In this document: one piece after another, positions 16,084-25,289 of the stretch
Layout: each line of letters begins with the position of its first letter
Position numbering within the stretch: position 1 is the stretch's first letter
DNA from: Oscillospiraceae bacterium
GTDB lineage: Bacteria; Bacillota; Clostridia; Oscillospirales; Acutalibacteraceae
DNA length: 50,030 nucleotides
Assembly (NCBI GenBank): GCA_015066365.1
Contig: SVON01000011.1
Location: 1-50,030, forward strand
Reading direction: 5' to 3'
The notes under the pieces: model-generated
What the model saw: only the letters and a program-made list of their open reading frames with translations
Told to the model about the DNA's origin: nothing
The model's database searches: none
Program-made: the position numbers and the translations under genes

Positions 16084-17076
16084 ATGTTCTGTCGTCATTG
16101 TGGCGCTACCCTTGCCGATAACGCCAAATTCTGCCGCGGTTGCGGCAACCCGGTTCAGCCGGCGGCTCCGGCCACCCCTGCCGAACCCCCTGCCCCGGTG
16201 GCTCCGCCCCAACCGGTAGCCCCCGCTCCGGCTCCCGTCCAGCCCGCTCCGGCTCAGCCGGTGGCTCCCGCCCCGGCCCCCGCCCCGGCAAAAGCGCCGA
16301 AGCCCCAAAAGAACGAACCCAAAAAGCAGGATAAAAAAGGGAACAAGGGTAAAATCATCGCCCTGGTCGTTGCCCTGCTGTTGGTGGCGCTGGGCGCTTT
16401 CATCGCCCTGACGTATTTTGACGTGGTCCAAGTGCCCTTTATGGACAACCTATACACCTCTGTGGGTCTCAAAGGCGAGACCGGCGAAGAGGGGGAGGAA
16501 GACAAAAAAGAGGACATCCCCCACGCCGACGACACCATCCCGGACCGGGAATATCTGGGCACCGGCGAACTGGGCCAGTCTTATGAGATACCCGAAGTGG
16601 ATATTGTGGAATATTTCAAAGACAAGGCCACCATTCTCTCCACCACCCCTATCGCTAGTGCTACCGAGGTGCGTACTGAGTCGGAGATCTATCAGGAATT
16701 CTCCACCCGTGGTTTCACTCAATTCGGCATCACCACCTCGTACGATACCGACGGCTCCTGTTATTCCAGTCCATCCAACATCAGCAGTTACTCTTCTAGT
16801 CAACATCCACAATATGAAACCACCTATGTCACCGAGTCTGGCGAAATCTGGTATATCTTTGATGTTAACAGCACCATCTATGCTATGCCTTTGCAGTACA
16901 ACCTGGAGGCTGAAGTTCCTCTGTACGTATCCGAAAGTGATTCAGTGGTTTCCTACGACTGCGCCAGTAACGCTTTCTACACCATCAAGCCCAACGATAC
17001 CTTTGCGACTATTAAAAAGGTAACCACCATCAATGCCGAAACGCTGGAATCTCTTGTGTTGGGAGGTAACGGATAA
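16084..17076 (+). CDS. Zinc-ribbon, Pro/Ala-rich single-pass membrane protein
   Basis: A 330-residue protein. Four Cys at positions 3, 6, 17 and 20 (MFCRHCGATL...KFCRGCG) form a zinc ribbon. Then comes a long Pro/Ala linker (about 25-75), a basic stretch, one membrane helix (about 91-111, IIALVVALLLVALGAFIAL), and an acidic extracellular region of about 215 residues with no recognised domain. The likely topology is ribbon inside, C-terminal part outside. Ribosome site AAGGAGG. The stop TAA shares its last A with the ATG of the next gene (TAATG), so the two are coupled and probably act together at the envelope. From about 16.65 kb on, codon use becomes more AT-rich than in its first half. Confidence 0.75.
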   Translation: MFCRHCGATLADNAKFCRGCGNPVQPAAPATPAEPPAPVAPPQPVAPAPAPVQPAPAQPVAPAPAPAPAKAPKPQKNEPKKQDKKGNKGKIIALVVALLLVALGAFIALTYFDVVQVPFMDNLYTSVGLKGETGEEGEEDKKEDIPHADDTIPDREYLGTGELGQSYEIPEVDIVEYFKDKATILSTTPIASATEVRTESEIYQEFSTRGFTQFGITTSYDTDGSCYSSPSNISSYSSSQHPQYETTYVTESGEIWYIFDVNSTIYAMPLQYNLEAEVPLYVSESDSVVSYDCASNAFYTIKPNDTFATIKKVTTINAETLESLVLGGNG

Positions 17077-19358
17077 TGAAACAACTGAAACGAACCAAAC
17101 TGCTTAACGTCCTACTGTGCGGCACTATGCTACTTTCTCTCATTCCGGTAATCGCTCAGCCTACGGAAGTTAAGGCGGCAAAAGCAGCGACAACTATGCC
17201 CAACAACTCCAAAGGAAGCGGCATCATCGTTTCTCTCGGCGATTCCTATTCCGCCGGCGAGGGTGTCGAAGAATTTTATGATCAAAAACTTACTTTGTCG
17301 AAAAAAGTGGAGAGTCAAGATTGGTTATCCCATCGTTCCACCAAAAGTTGGCCGGGGCTACTTACGCTTGATGGCAAAACTCAGATGAAAAACAATCGTT
17401 ACGATGAAGATGATAACCCCAACGGAACTTGGTATTTTTCCGCCGTTTCCGGCGCACAGACCGTTCATTTAGAGCAAAGACAAAAGAAGGAGTACCTCAA
17501 ATTTACCGGCCTGTCATCCTACATAAGCGGAAGCGAGTACATAGATAGTCAACTGTCTATTTTCGATGAAATAAAAGGAAAGGCTGAATACGTCACTATG
17601 ACTATGGGCGGTAACGATGCCGACTTTAGCGCAGTAGTTGAAGAAGCCGTAACCAGTTACTTCTCCCCAAATTATCTTGTTCGTAAACTTAACACCGTGT
17701 GGGATGAATACTACTATGGTCTTCCGGACGGAAAAGACTTTGAAAAAGATTCCATTCGCACTCGGCTCTATAACGCCTATCACAAAATTCAAGAGAAAGC
17801 CGGCACACAAGCCAAAATCATCATTGCCGGTTATCCGAAATTGTTGAACGAAAACGGAAGAGGTCTTTTGTTCAATCGCAAAACTGCCAGTCTAATAAAT
17901 GATGCCGTGGTGCGTTTCAACGATGAAATACAAATGCTGGTTAACTCCTGTAAAACGGAAGGAATGAAAATCTGTTTTGTTTCGGTAGAACAGGCATTCA
18001 ATGGTATGGGCGCCGGTTCTTTCCCCTCGGCAATCAACGGCGTTATGATTACTCAACCGGAAGACATTAAGGAAGGCGCCGTTTTCATCGAAGGCAAATC
18101 CGTTAAAGTAGAGAATGCGATCAGCGCCTATTCCATCCACCCCAACGAGTTGGGAACAGGTCTCTACGCCGCCTGTGTCCAAGAAAAAATCGAGGACATC
18201 GAGACCTACGGTGACGCCTATGAGTGGCCGGACATCTCCGGCTCGGAGGAGCGGGACATCGTGCTGGTGCTGGACGCCGCCGGCAGTATGGCCGGCACCC
18301 CCATGCAGGAGACCAAGGACGCGGCGCTGAAATTTACCGAAACGGTGCTCAAGGAGGATGCCAGCATCGGTATCGTCGCCTACGACGACCGGGCGATGCG
18401 TCTGTCCAATTTCAACAAGAGTAAGGACTACCTGAGCAACATCATCCAAAATATCAACGACGGCGGCTCCACCAACATCGACGCCGGTCTGCAAGAGGCC
18501 GAAAAGATGCTGGATGCCAGCTCCGCTAAAAAGAAGATCATCGTGCTGATGAGCGACGGCGCCCCCAACCGCGACCGCACCGGCGACGACCTGATCGCCT
18601 ATGCCGACGAGTTGAAGGCCAAGGGCATCCTCCTCTATACGCTGGGCTTTTTCCACAGCACCGGCAACAACAGCGCGGAGCAGAAACTGATGCAGGCTCT
18701 GGCCAGCGACGGTTGCCACTTTGAGGTGGACGATGCCGACCAGCTGATCTTCTTCTTTGAGGATATTGCCGAGCAGATCAAGGGCACCAACTATACATAC
18801 ATCCGCATCGCCTGCCCGGTCAACGTCATCGTCCGTCACAACAACGAGGTGCTGTCCTCCATCGATGCCGAGACCAGTCAGCGCACCTCCTTCGGCACCC
18901 TGACCTTTGAGGAGAACGAGAAAGAAAACGAGACCTCCTCGGACAACCGCATCAAAATCCTACGTCTGAAAGAGGGCGCGGAATACGACATCCTCATCCA
19001 TGGTAACGGCGTTGGTATGATGAACTACACCATCAGCTTCTCGGACGGTGAGGGTGGCTACAACGACACCCGCCGTTTCTATAACATTCCCATCCGCCAC
19101 GCCACCGTGGTGGAGACCTCCGCCGTTAAGGACGACACCACCACCCTGGAGGTGGACACCGACGGCGACGGCAGTGTGGACACCGTCTACGAGGCCGAAA
19201 CCAACGGCTATGCCAAGATCGTGGAGACCCCCTACGTGCTGTACATTTGCCTGGGTGTTGGTGCGGTCCTGCTGGTGGTGATCCTGGTGCTGGTGCTCAA
19301 GGCCAAGAAAAAGAAACGTTTGGCTACTGCCCCCGCCAATCCCCCCGACCACCAATAA
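17076..19358 (+). CDS. Surface protein: SGNH hydrolase domain fused to von Willebrand A domain, C-terminal anchor
   Basis: A 760-residue exported protein. Signal peptide about 1-36. The SGNH/GDSL esterase-type domain spans about 48-370: nucleophile block SLGDSYSAGEG (Ser57), MGGNDADFS, and the His block YSIHPNELG; the Asp usually three before the His is not there. A VWA domain follows (about 390-570) with a MIDAS-like metal site: DAAGSM instead of DxSxS, then GGSTNIDAGLQ and MSDGAPN. After a beta-rich region comes a Ca-binding-type loop DTDGDGSVD, a membrane helix (about 717-742) and a Lys-rich tail. The SGNH part is AT-richer than the VWA part, with the change near 18.12 kb. Substrate unknown. 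Coupled to the zinc-ribbon gene upstream. Confidence 0.8.
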   Translation: MKQLKRTKLLNVLLCGTMLLSLIPVIAQPTEVKAAKAATTMPNNSKGSGIIVSLGDSYSAGEGVEEFYDQKLTLSKKVESQDWLSHRSTKSWPGLLTLDGKTQMKNNRYDEDDNPNGTWYFSAVSGAQTVHLEQRQKKEYLKFTGLSSYISGSEYIDSQLSIFDEIKGKAEYVTMTMGGNDADFSAVVEEAVTSYFSPNYLVRKLNTVWDEYYYGLPDGKDFEKDSIRTRLYNAYHKIQEKAGTQAKIIIAGYPKLLNENGRGLLFNRKTASLINDAVVRFNDEIQMLVNSCKTEGMKICFVSVEQAFNGMGAGSFPSAINGVMITQPEDIKEGAVFIEGKSVKVENAISAYSIHPNELGTGLYAACVQEKIEDIETYGDAYEWPDISGSEERDIVLVLDAAGSMAGTPMQETKDAALKFTETVLKEDASIGIVAYDDRAMRLSNFNKSKDYLSNIIQNINDGGSTNIDAGLQEAEKMLDASSAKKKIIVLMSDGAPNRDRTGDDLIAYADELKAKGILLYTLGFFHSTGNNSAEQKLMQALASDGCHFEVDDADQLIFFFEDIAEQIKGTNYTYIRIACPVNVIVRHNNEVLSSIDAETSQRTSFGTLTFEENEKENETSSDNRIKILRLKEGAEYDILIHGNGVGMMNYTISFSDGEGGYNDTRRFYNIPIRHATVVETSAVKDDTTTLEVDTDGDGSVDTVYEAETNGYAKIVETPYVLYICLGVGAVLLVVILVLVLKAKKKKRLATAPANPPDHQ

Positions 19359-19379
19359 AGCCCATCTGAATTAACCCCC

Positions 19380-19418
19380 AAAAACGCGTTGCTGTTTTTT
19401 ACAGCAACGCGTTTTTTT
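19380..19418 (+). terminator. Terminator of the envelope gene pair
   Basis: AACGCGTTGCTGT pairs with ACAGCAACGCGTT, followed by T6. Confidence 0.9.
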
Positions 19419-19475
19419 GCGTTTTACCGGGGTATACTAAAGCCGCTAATGAAACCAAAAGAAAGGAGAAGGCGG

Positions 19476-20408
19476 ATGGACGTAAAGACTCTGTGGTATG
19501 TGGCCAAGCGGCTTCTCTTGGCGGCGGTCACCGTATTGGCGGTGATCACCCTCACCTTTTTTGCAGCCCGGGCCGTACCGGGCAACCCCTTTTTGCGGGA
19601 GGGAAAGGCCCTCTCCCCGGAGGCGCTGGCGGCATTGGAAGAAAAATACGGTCTGGACAAACCCCTGGGCCAACAATACCTGATCTATCTAAAAAACATC
19701 GTCACCCGCTTTGACTTTGGCACCAGTCTGGAGCAGGAGGAGCGCCCCGTCACCACCATCATCGCCGACGGGTTACAGCACTCCGCCCGGCTGGGTCTGG
19801 TGGCCGCGGTCATCGCGGTGACCGTTGGCATCCTGCTGGGTGCGGTGGCCGCTCTGGACCGGGGCGGGGTGTGGGACCGGCTGATCATGGTCACCACCAC
19901 CGCTTTTGTGTCCCTCCCCGCCTTTGTCACCGGGTCGGTGCTGCTGCTGTTTCTCTCAGAGCGGTGGCGCTGGTTCCCCGCCCACGGGGAGACCTGGCAG
20001 GGGCAGGTGCTGCCGGTGATCACCCTGGCGCTGTACCCCTTAGCCACCATTGCCCGGCTGACCCGCTCCTCCATGCTGGACGTGCTGGGGCAGGACTATA
20101 TCCGCACCGCCCGGGCCAAAGGCGTATCCAAGCCCAAGATTCTGTTTGGCCACGCGCTGAAAAACGCCCTGCTGCCGGTAATCACCTATCTGGGCCCGAT
20201 GCTGGCCTACATTATTACCGGGTCGCTGGTGGTGGAGCGCATCTTTAACCTCAAGGGCATTGGGGTGGAGTTTGTCAGCAGCATCACCGCCCGGGACTAT
20301 CCGTTGATTATGGGCACCACCACGGTGCTGGCGATGCTGGTGGTGCTGATGACCCTGGTCAGCGATATTCTCTACCGGGTGATCGACCCGCGTATCTCAC
20401 TCAAGTAA
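19476..20408 (+). CDS. oppB: Peptide/oligopeptide ABC transporter permease (OppB/DppB type)
   Basis: A 310-residue inner-membrane permease of the Dpp/Opp family. The N-terminal signature VAKRLLLAAVTVLAVITLTFF is followed by the periplasm-facing region PGNPFLREGKALSPEALAAL. The cytoplasmic EAA-type loop is DYIRTARAKGVSKPKILFGHALKNALLPVI. About six membrane helices. The start at 19476 has AAAGGAG upstream. First of five genes (permease, permease, ATPase, ATPase, binding protein). The exact substrate, peptide or nickel or sugar, cannot be told from the permease, but the binding protein is OppA-like. Confidence 0.9.
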   Translation: MDVKTLWYVAKRLLLAAVTVLAVITLTFFAARAVPGNPFLREGKALSPEALAALEEKYGLDKPLGQQYLIYLKNIVTRFDFGTSLEQEERPVTTIIADGLQHSARLGLVAAVIAVTVGILLGAVAALDRGGVWDRLIMVTTTAFVSLPAFVTGSVLLLFLSERWRWFPAHGETWQGQVLPVITLALYPLATIARLTRSSMLDVLGQDYIRTARAKGVSKPKILFGHALKNALLPVITYLGPMLAYIITGSLVVERIFNLKGIGVEFVSSITARDYPLIMGTTTVLAMLVVLMTLVSDILYRVIDPRISLK

Positions 20409-20421
20409 GGAGGTGTCCGGA

Positions 20422-21480
20422 TTGACCGATTCTTCGTACTCCCTCCCGCCGGAGGCATTTCTACCAGCCTCTCCGACGGAGAAATCCGTGGCGCCTCCGC
20501 CCGCTCCGGCGGTATCCTTTTTGCGGGGCGGGATCCAGCGTCTGGTGAAAAACAAAGTAGCCTTTGCGGCTTTTTTGGTGGTGGCGGTGATGGCGCTGGG
20601 CTCGGTGGTGCTGCCCATGGTGTGGCCCTATACCTACGACGTCAGCTGCGGCGACCACTATTTCACCGGCATCGACCCGGACTACAACAACCTAAAGCCC
20701 TTTCAGTACGCCCCGGCAGAAGAGGCGCAACAAAGGGCGGGACAGTTTGTGATGCCCCACATTATGGGCACCGACCATATGGGGCGGGATCTGTTTATCC
20801 GGGTGGTGTACGGTACCCGGGTCTCCCTAGCGGTGGGGCTGTTTGCCAGCCTGGTGGTGCTGGTGGTGGGCACCGCCCTGGGGGCGATAGCCGGTTATCT
20901 GGGGGGCAAGGTGGACACCGTCATTATGCGGGTGGTGGACGGCATCTATTCCCTGCCGGACACCCTTATCGTGCTGCTGTTGGCGGCTCTCTTCGGGGAG
21001 CGTCTAAAAGCCCTGATCGAGGATACGCCCCTGGAGTCCATCGGCGCCAACATCCTCAGCCTGTTTCTGGTATTTGCCCTGCTCTATTGGGTATCCATGG
21101 CACGGTTGGTGCGGGGGCAAATTCTCTCTCTGCGGGAGCAAGAATACGTGCTGGCCGCCAAGGCCGCCGGAGCCGGATCGGGGTGGATCATCCGCCGCCA
21201 CCTGATCCCCAACTGTCTGAGCGTGATGGTGGTGGCCACCGCCCTGCAGATCCCCGGTGCCATCTTCACCGAAAGCTATCTGAGCTTTTTGGGGTTGGGG
21301 GTCAACGCCCCTATGCCCAGTCTGGGGTCTCTGGCGGCAGATGCCCGGGCCGATGGCAACATCGCCGGCAATCCCTGGCCGCTGCTGTTTCCGGCGCTGA
21401 CCATCGGTCTGCTGGTGTTGGCGCTGAACCTGTTTGGGGACGGTCTGCGGGACGCCTTTGACCCGAAGTTGAAACGATAA
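20422..21480 (+). CDS. oppC: Peptide/oligopeptide ABC transporter permease (OppC/DppC type)
   Basis: A 352-residue permease. A Pro-rich N-terminal tail precedes the first helix (VAFAAFLVVAVMALGSVVLPM). GTDHMGRDLFIRVVYGTRVSL is the typical OppC stretch, and the EAA loop is EYVLAAKAAGAGSGWIIRRHLIPN. About six helices. A TTG start at 20422 is chosen because AAGGAGG ends 8 bases before it; the in-frame GTG at 20413 overlaps that site. Thirteen bases separate it from oppB. Confidence 0.9.
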   Translation: MTDSSYSLPPEAFLPASPTEKSVAPPPAPAVSFLRGGIQRLVKNKVAFAAFLVVAVMALGSVVLPMVWPYTYDVSCGDHYFTGIDPDYNNLKPFQYAPAEEAQQRAGQFVMPHIMGTDHMGRDLFIRVVYGTRVSLAVGLFASLVVLVVGTALGAIAGYLGGKVDTVIMRVVDGIYSLPDTLIVLLLAALFGERLKALIEDTPLESIGANILSLFLVFALLYWVSMARLVRGQILSLREQEYVLAAKAAGAGSGWIIRRHLIPNCLSVMVVATALQIPGAIFTESYLSFLGLGVNAPMPSLGSLAADARADGNIAGNPWPLLFPALTIGLLVLALNLFGDGLRDAFDPKLKR

Positions 21481-21493
21481 GGGAGGTCTGTCT

Positions 21494-22525
21494 ATGGCTC
21501 TGTTAGAAGTGCGCGATCTGCACACCGTATTCGACACCCCGGCCGGGACGGTGGCGGCGGTGCGGGGCGTTTCCTTTGACCTGGAGCGAGGAAAAACCCT
21601 GGCTCTGGTGGGGGAATCCGGCTCCGGCAAATCCGTCACCGCCTATTCCATCCTGCAAATTCTGGAGAAAAACGGACGCATCCAGTCCGGCTCGGTGCGC
21701 TTGGACGGTCGGGAACTGGTGGGAGCGGGGGAACGGGTGATGAAGCAGGTGCGGGGCAACCGCATCTCCATCATCTTTCAAGACCCTATGACCTCTCTGA
21801 ACCCTACCTATACCATCGGACGGCAACTGACCGAGCCCATCCTTCTGCACACCCGGCGAAACCGCCGGCAAGCCTATGAGCGCGCCACCGAGCTGCTGCG
21901 GTTGGTGAACATCAGCGAGCCAAACAAACGGATGCGTCAATATCCCTTTGAGCTGTCCGGAGGCATGCGCCAACGGGTGATGATCGCCATGGCGTTGGCC
22001 TGTGAGCCGGACCTGCTCATCGCCGATGAACCCACCACCGCCCTGGACGTGACGGTGCAGGCACAGATTCTGGAGCTACTGAAAGACCTGCAACGAAAAA
22101 TGGGGATGGCCATTTTGATGATCACCCACGATCTGGGGGTGGTGGCCGGGTTGTGCGACCGGGTGGTGGTGATGTACGCCGGTACCGTCTGCGAACAGGG
22201 GCCGGTGGAGGCGGTATTTGACCGCCCCGGTCATCAGTATACCAAAGGGCTGCTCCGTTCGGTGCCGGGGGTGGGGCAGAAGGAGCTTATCCCCATCCCC
22301 GGTACGCCGGTGGATCTGTTTCGGTTGCCGCCAGGGTGCCCCTTTGCCCCCCGTTGTGACCAAACCATGCACGTCTGCGTGCAGGAGCGGTGCCCCCGCA
22401 CCCGCTTGGGACGGGACCACACCGCCTGCTGTTGGATGAACCAAAAACGCGCCGCCGAAAAGGAGGAACGCCGCCGTGAACGCCACACCCTTGGTGGAGC
22501 TACGCCACCTGAAGCAATACTTTGA
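21494..22525 (+). CDS. oppD: Oligopeptide ABC transporter ATPase (OppD type)
   Basis: A 343-residue ATPase. Walker [10 protein letters not shown]-loop [12 protein letters not shown], signature [15 protein letters not shown], Walker [14 protein letters not shown], switch His in MITHDLGVV. The C-terminal oligopeptide-transporter extension has a Cys-rich [14 protein letters not shown]...RCPR cluster, which in this family can bind an Fe-S cluster. The last 50 bases overlap the start of the next gene and encode a charged tail ([14 protein letters not shown]). Ribosome site GGGAGG. Confidence 0.93.
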   Translation: MALLEVRDLHTVFDTPAGTVAAVRGVSFDLERGKTLALVGESGSGKSVTAYSILQILEKNGRIQSGSVRLDGRELVGAGERVMKQVRGNRISIIFQDPMTSLNPTYTIGRQLTEPILLHTRRNRRQAYERATELLRLVNISEPNKRMRQYPFELSGGMRQRVMIAMALACEPDLLIADEPTTALDVTVQAQILELLKDLQRKMGMAILMITHDLGVVAGLCDRVVVMYAGTVCEQGPVEAVFDRPGHQYTKGLLRSVPGVGQKELIPIPGTPVDLFRLPPGCPFAPRCDQTMHVCVQERCPRTRLGRDHTACCWMNQKRAAEKEERRRERHTLGGATPPEAIL

Positions 22526-23444
22526 GGTCAAGACCGGACCTTTTCGCCGCCAACCGCTCAAGGCGGTGGACGACGTATCCCTCACCATCCACCGCGGTGA
22601 AACGCTGGGCCTGGTGGGAGAATCCGGGTGCGGCAAATCCACCCTGGGGCGCACCCTGCTCCACCTCTATCCCCCCACCGGTGGGCAGGTGCTGTTTGAC
22701 GGTCAGCCGGTAAACGGACGGCAAAAGGTCTTTCGCCGCCGCACCGCGATGGTATTCCAGGATCCCTATTCCTCACTAAACCCCCGAATGACGGTGGCCG
22801 ACCTGATCGCCGAGCCGCTGGACATCCATCGTCTCTGCCCCACCCGAGCACAGCGCACCCAACGGGTGCTGACGCTGATGGAGCGGGTAGGGTTGCACCC
22901 GGAGCAGGCGGGGCGGTACGCCCACGAGTTCTCCGGAGGACAACGGCAACGCATCGGCATCGCCCGGGCTCTGGCTACGGAGCCGGATTTCGTGGTGTGC
23001 GACGAGCCGGTGTCCGCGCTGGACGTATCCATCCAGGCGCAGGTGGTGAATATGTTCCGACAACTGCAGGAAGAATGCCATCTGACCTACCTATTCGTGG
23101 CCCACGATCTGCCGGTGGTGCGGCACATCTCAGACCGCATCGCGGTGATGTACCTGGGCCGGGTGGTGGAGTTGGGCCCGGCCGACGCGGTATACGACCA
23201 CCCGCTGCACCCCTATACCCGGATTTTGATGGATGCCGTTCCGGTGCCGGATCCCCATCGCCAAAAAGCCCCCCACATCCCGCTGGCCGGGGATATCCCC
23301 AGCCCGCTGAACACCCCCTCCGGCTGCCCCTTCCGCACCCGTTGTCCCTATGCCCAAAACCGGTGCGCCGAGAGCATCCCCCCGCTGTCCCAATGGGCAT
23401 CGGGGCGGTTTGCCGCCTGCCACCGCATCGGAGAAATCGACTAA
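22476..23444 (+). CDS. oppF: Oligopeptide ABC transporter ATPase (OppF type)
   Basis: A 322-residue partner ATPase. Walker A GESGCGKSTLG, Q-loop MVFQDPYSSLNP, signature FSGGQRQRIGIARAL, Walker B FVVCDEPVSALDV, switch FVAHDLPVV, C-terminal Cys cluster CPFRTRCPYAQNRC. The start is GTG at 22476, supported by AAGGAGG about 10 bases upstream inside oppD. With OppD it forms the ATP-hydrolysing heterodimer. Confidence 0.93.
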   Translation: MNATPLVELRHLKQYFEVKTGPFRRQPLKAVDDVSLTIHRGETLGLVGESGCGKSTLGRTLLHLYPPTGGQVLFDGQPVNGRQKVFRRRTAMVFQDPYSSLNPRMTVADLIAEPLDIHRLCPTRAQRTQRVLTLMERVGLHPEQAGRYAHEFSGGQRQRIGIARALATEPDFVVCDEPVSALDVSIQAQVVNMFRQLQEECHLTYLFVAHDLPVVRHISDRIAVMYLGRVVELGPADAVYDHPLHPYTRILMDAVPVPDPHRQKAPHIPLAGDIPSPLNTPSGCPFRTRCPYAQNRCAESIPPLSQWASGRFAACHRIGEID

Positions 23445-23455
23445 GGAAGATGCCT

Positions 23456-25228
23456 ATGAAACGCTTATTTATCCTGGCTCTGACCACCGTCATCGCCCTA
23501 TGCACCACCGGCTGTCAGCAGGGGGGCGAGGCCACCGGTCTGGCTCCCTCCACCGCCACGGTACACCCCCGCACCCCGGCGGAATACGCCGCCGCCGAAG
23601 CGGAGATACGCCAGGCCGTCAGCCTGCTGTTGGACCGCAACTACGTCACCGCCCATATCTCCCGGGGCGGAGAGACCCCCGCCGCCTCCTTTGTGGCGGA
23701 TGGGATGAGCGATGCCAACGGCGGCAACTTTGCCCTGAACGCCGGTGGTGGAAACGGCTATTATTCCGTCGCCAAAGAGGACTATGAAGCCAACGTCCGA
23801 CAGGCCATCGAGATTCTGCGAAAATACTACGATTTCGACGGCAGGCAGTTTATAGACTTTCCCCGGTTGACCTACATCTACAACACCGGCGACAACCATA
23901 AGAAGATCGCCGAGTATCTCCAATCCACCCTGGCCAAATACGGCATCCGGGTAAGCCTGCAAAACCAGGAGTGGGCCACCTTTCTTTCCACCCGCCAACA
24001 GGGAAACTATGAGCTGGCCCGCCACGGCTGGACCGCCGACTATACCGACCCCATCTGCTTTTTGGATATGTGGACCACCGACTCCGGCAACAACGACATT
24101 CAGTTTGGTAAAGGGGCCCACAAGGAGGTGGCCGTCTACGATCTGGATCTGACCGACCTGGGCTACGACGTTCAGGTGGAAAACGGCACCTGGGCCCAGA
24201 CCTATGACCGGCTGATTGCTCTGATCAAGACCTGCGCCGACCAAAACACCCGTTACGCCCTGATGCATCGGGCAGAAGATCTCCTTATGTCCACCGGATG
24301 CGTCACCCCCCTCTATTTCTCCACCGACCTGTATCTTCTGGACCCGGCGGTGGAGGGGGTGTACGCCATCCCGCTGGGGTATAAATACTTCCACCGTGCC
24401 ACCCGAAACGGTAAAAGCGACACCCTGTCGGTGAGCTTTGCCTCCGAGCCGGAGACCCTGGATCCGGCGAAAAACGCCACCGCCGACGGTGCCTCGCTGC
24501 TGGTTCACCTTTTCTCCGGTCTGGCCAAATGGGAGTTGGACGAAGAGGGGCACCTCACCATCCGTCCGGACTGTGCGGAAGCCCTGCCGGAGGGGGTTCA
24601 GAACCCGGACGGCACCGTCACCTACACCTACACCCTCAAAGAGGGGCTGACCTGGTCGGACGGGGTGCCGCTGACCGCCGGGGATTTTGAATACGCCTGG
24701 AAACGGGCCGCCGACCCGGCTCTGGGCGCCTCCTATGGATATCTCTACGACGTGGTGGCGGGCTACGGAACCGACCAACTGGCGGTAAAAGCCCCGGACG
24801 ACCGTCATCTGCAGGTGACCCTGTCCGGCCCGGTGGCCTATTGGAACGAGCTGCTCGCCTTCCCCACCTTTTTCCCGGTGCGGCAGGACGTGGTGCAAAA
24901 CACCGCCTGGGCCACCGAGGCCGCCACCTACGTGAGCAACGGTCCCTATACCCTCACCCGGTGGGATCACAAGGCCTCTCTGACGCTAAACCGCAATCCC
25001 ACCCACCACGGAGATGCCACCCTGGAGGAACTGAAGGTGTATCTGTCGGACGACGCCAACAATATGCTCACCAACTTTCGCAGCGGTGCCTGGCAGATGA
25101 TCGACCAGATCCCCACCAACGAGATCCCCGGGCTGAAAGGCTCTAGGGAACTGGTATCCGCTAGCCAGATCGGCACCTATTACCTCTGCTGGAACGTAAA
25201 CGAGCCCTTGTTACCGCCAAAAAAATAA
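23456..25228 (+). CDS. Circularly permuted OppA-type peptide-binding lipoprotein
   Basis: A 590-residue lipoprotein (lipobox CTTGC, Cys20), normal OppA size, but with the two halves in reversed order. Residues 48-316 match the C-terminal half of OppA: EIRQAVSLLLDRNYVTAHIS, DYEANVRQAIEIL, LQNQEWATFLSTRQQGNYEL, DPICFLDMWTTDSGNNDIQF, IPLGYKYFHRA. Residues 322-584 match the N-terminal half: DTLSVSFASEPETLDPAKNA, WSDGVPLTAGDFEYAWKRA, FPTFFPVRQDVV, YVSNGPYTLTRW, then GTYYLCWNVNEPL, which in normal OppA runs directly into the VRQALxLAIDR motif. So the old termini are joined near 316-322 and new termini lie at the hinge between domains I and III. One uninterrupted frame. The start at 23456 has AAGGAAG upstream. 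Last gene of the opp operon. Confidence 0.88.
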   Translation: MKRLFILALTTVIALCTTGCQQGGEATGLAPSTATVHPRTPAEYAAAEAEIRQAVSLLLDRNYVTAHISRGGETPAASFVADGMSDANGGNFALNAGGGNGYYSVAKEDYEANVRQAIEILRKYYDFDGRQFIDFPRLTYIYNTGDNHKKIAEYLQSTLAKYGIRVSLQNQEWATFLSTRQQGNYELARHGWTADYTDPICFLDMWTTDSGNNDIQFGKGAHKEVAVYDLDLTDLGYDVQVENGTWAQTYDRLIALIKTCADQNTRYALMHRAEDLLMSTGCVTPLYFSTDLYLLDPAVEGVYAIPLGYKYFHRATRNGKSDTLSVSFASEPETLDPAKNATADGASLLVHLFSGLAKWELDEEGHLTIRPDCAEALPEGVQNPDGTVTYTYTLKEGLTWSDGVPLTAGDFEYAWKRAADPALGASYGYLYDVVAGYGTDQLAVKAPDDRHLQVTLSGPVAYWNELLAFPTFFPVRQDVVQNTAWATEAATYVSNGPYTLTRWDHKASLTLNRNPTHHGDATLEELKVYLSDDANNMLTNFRSGAWQMIDQIPTNEIPGLKGSRELVSASQIGTYYLCWNVNEPLLPPKK

Positions 25229-25233
25229 CTTGA

Positions 25234-25284
25234 AAAACCCTCTTTCCTGTGCTATGGTAAAGCCAACACAACAAAGAGGGTTTT
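25234..25284 (+). terminator. Hairpin after the opp operon; also masks the ribosome site of the MFS gene
   Basis: AAAACCCTCTTT (25234-25245) pairs with AAAGAGGGTTTT (25273-25284) around a 27-base loop, followed by T-rich sequence. The right arm contains the AGAGGG ribosome site of the next gene, so it may act as weak terminator, translational lock, or both. Confidence 0.6.
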
Positions 25285-25289
25285 CTTTT

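Noticed and set aside
23456..25228. Reading the binding protein as two truncated oppA pseudogenes
   Set aside because: One uninterrupted frame with a signal peptide, total length equal to one OppA, and each half complete once.
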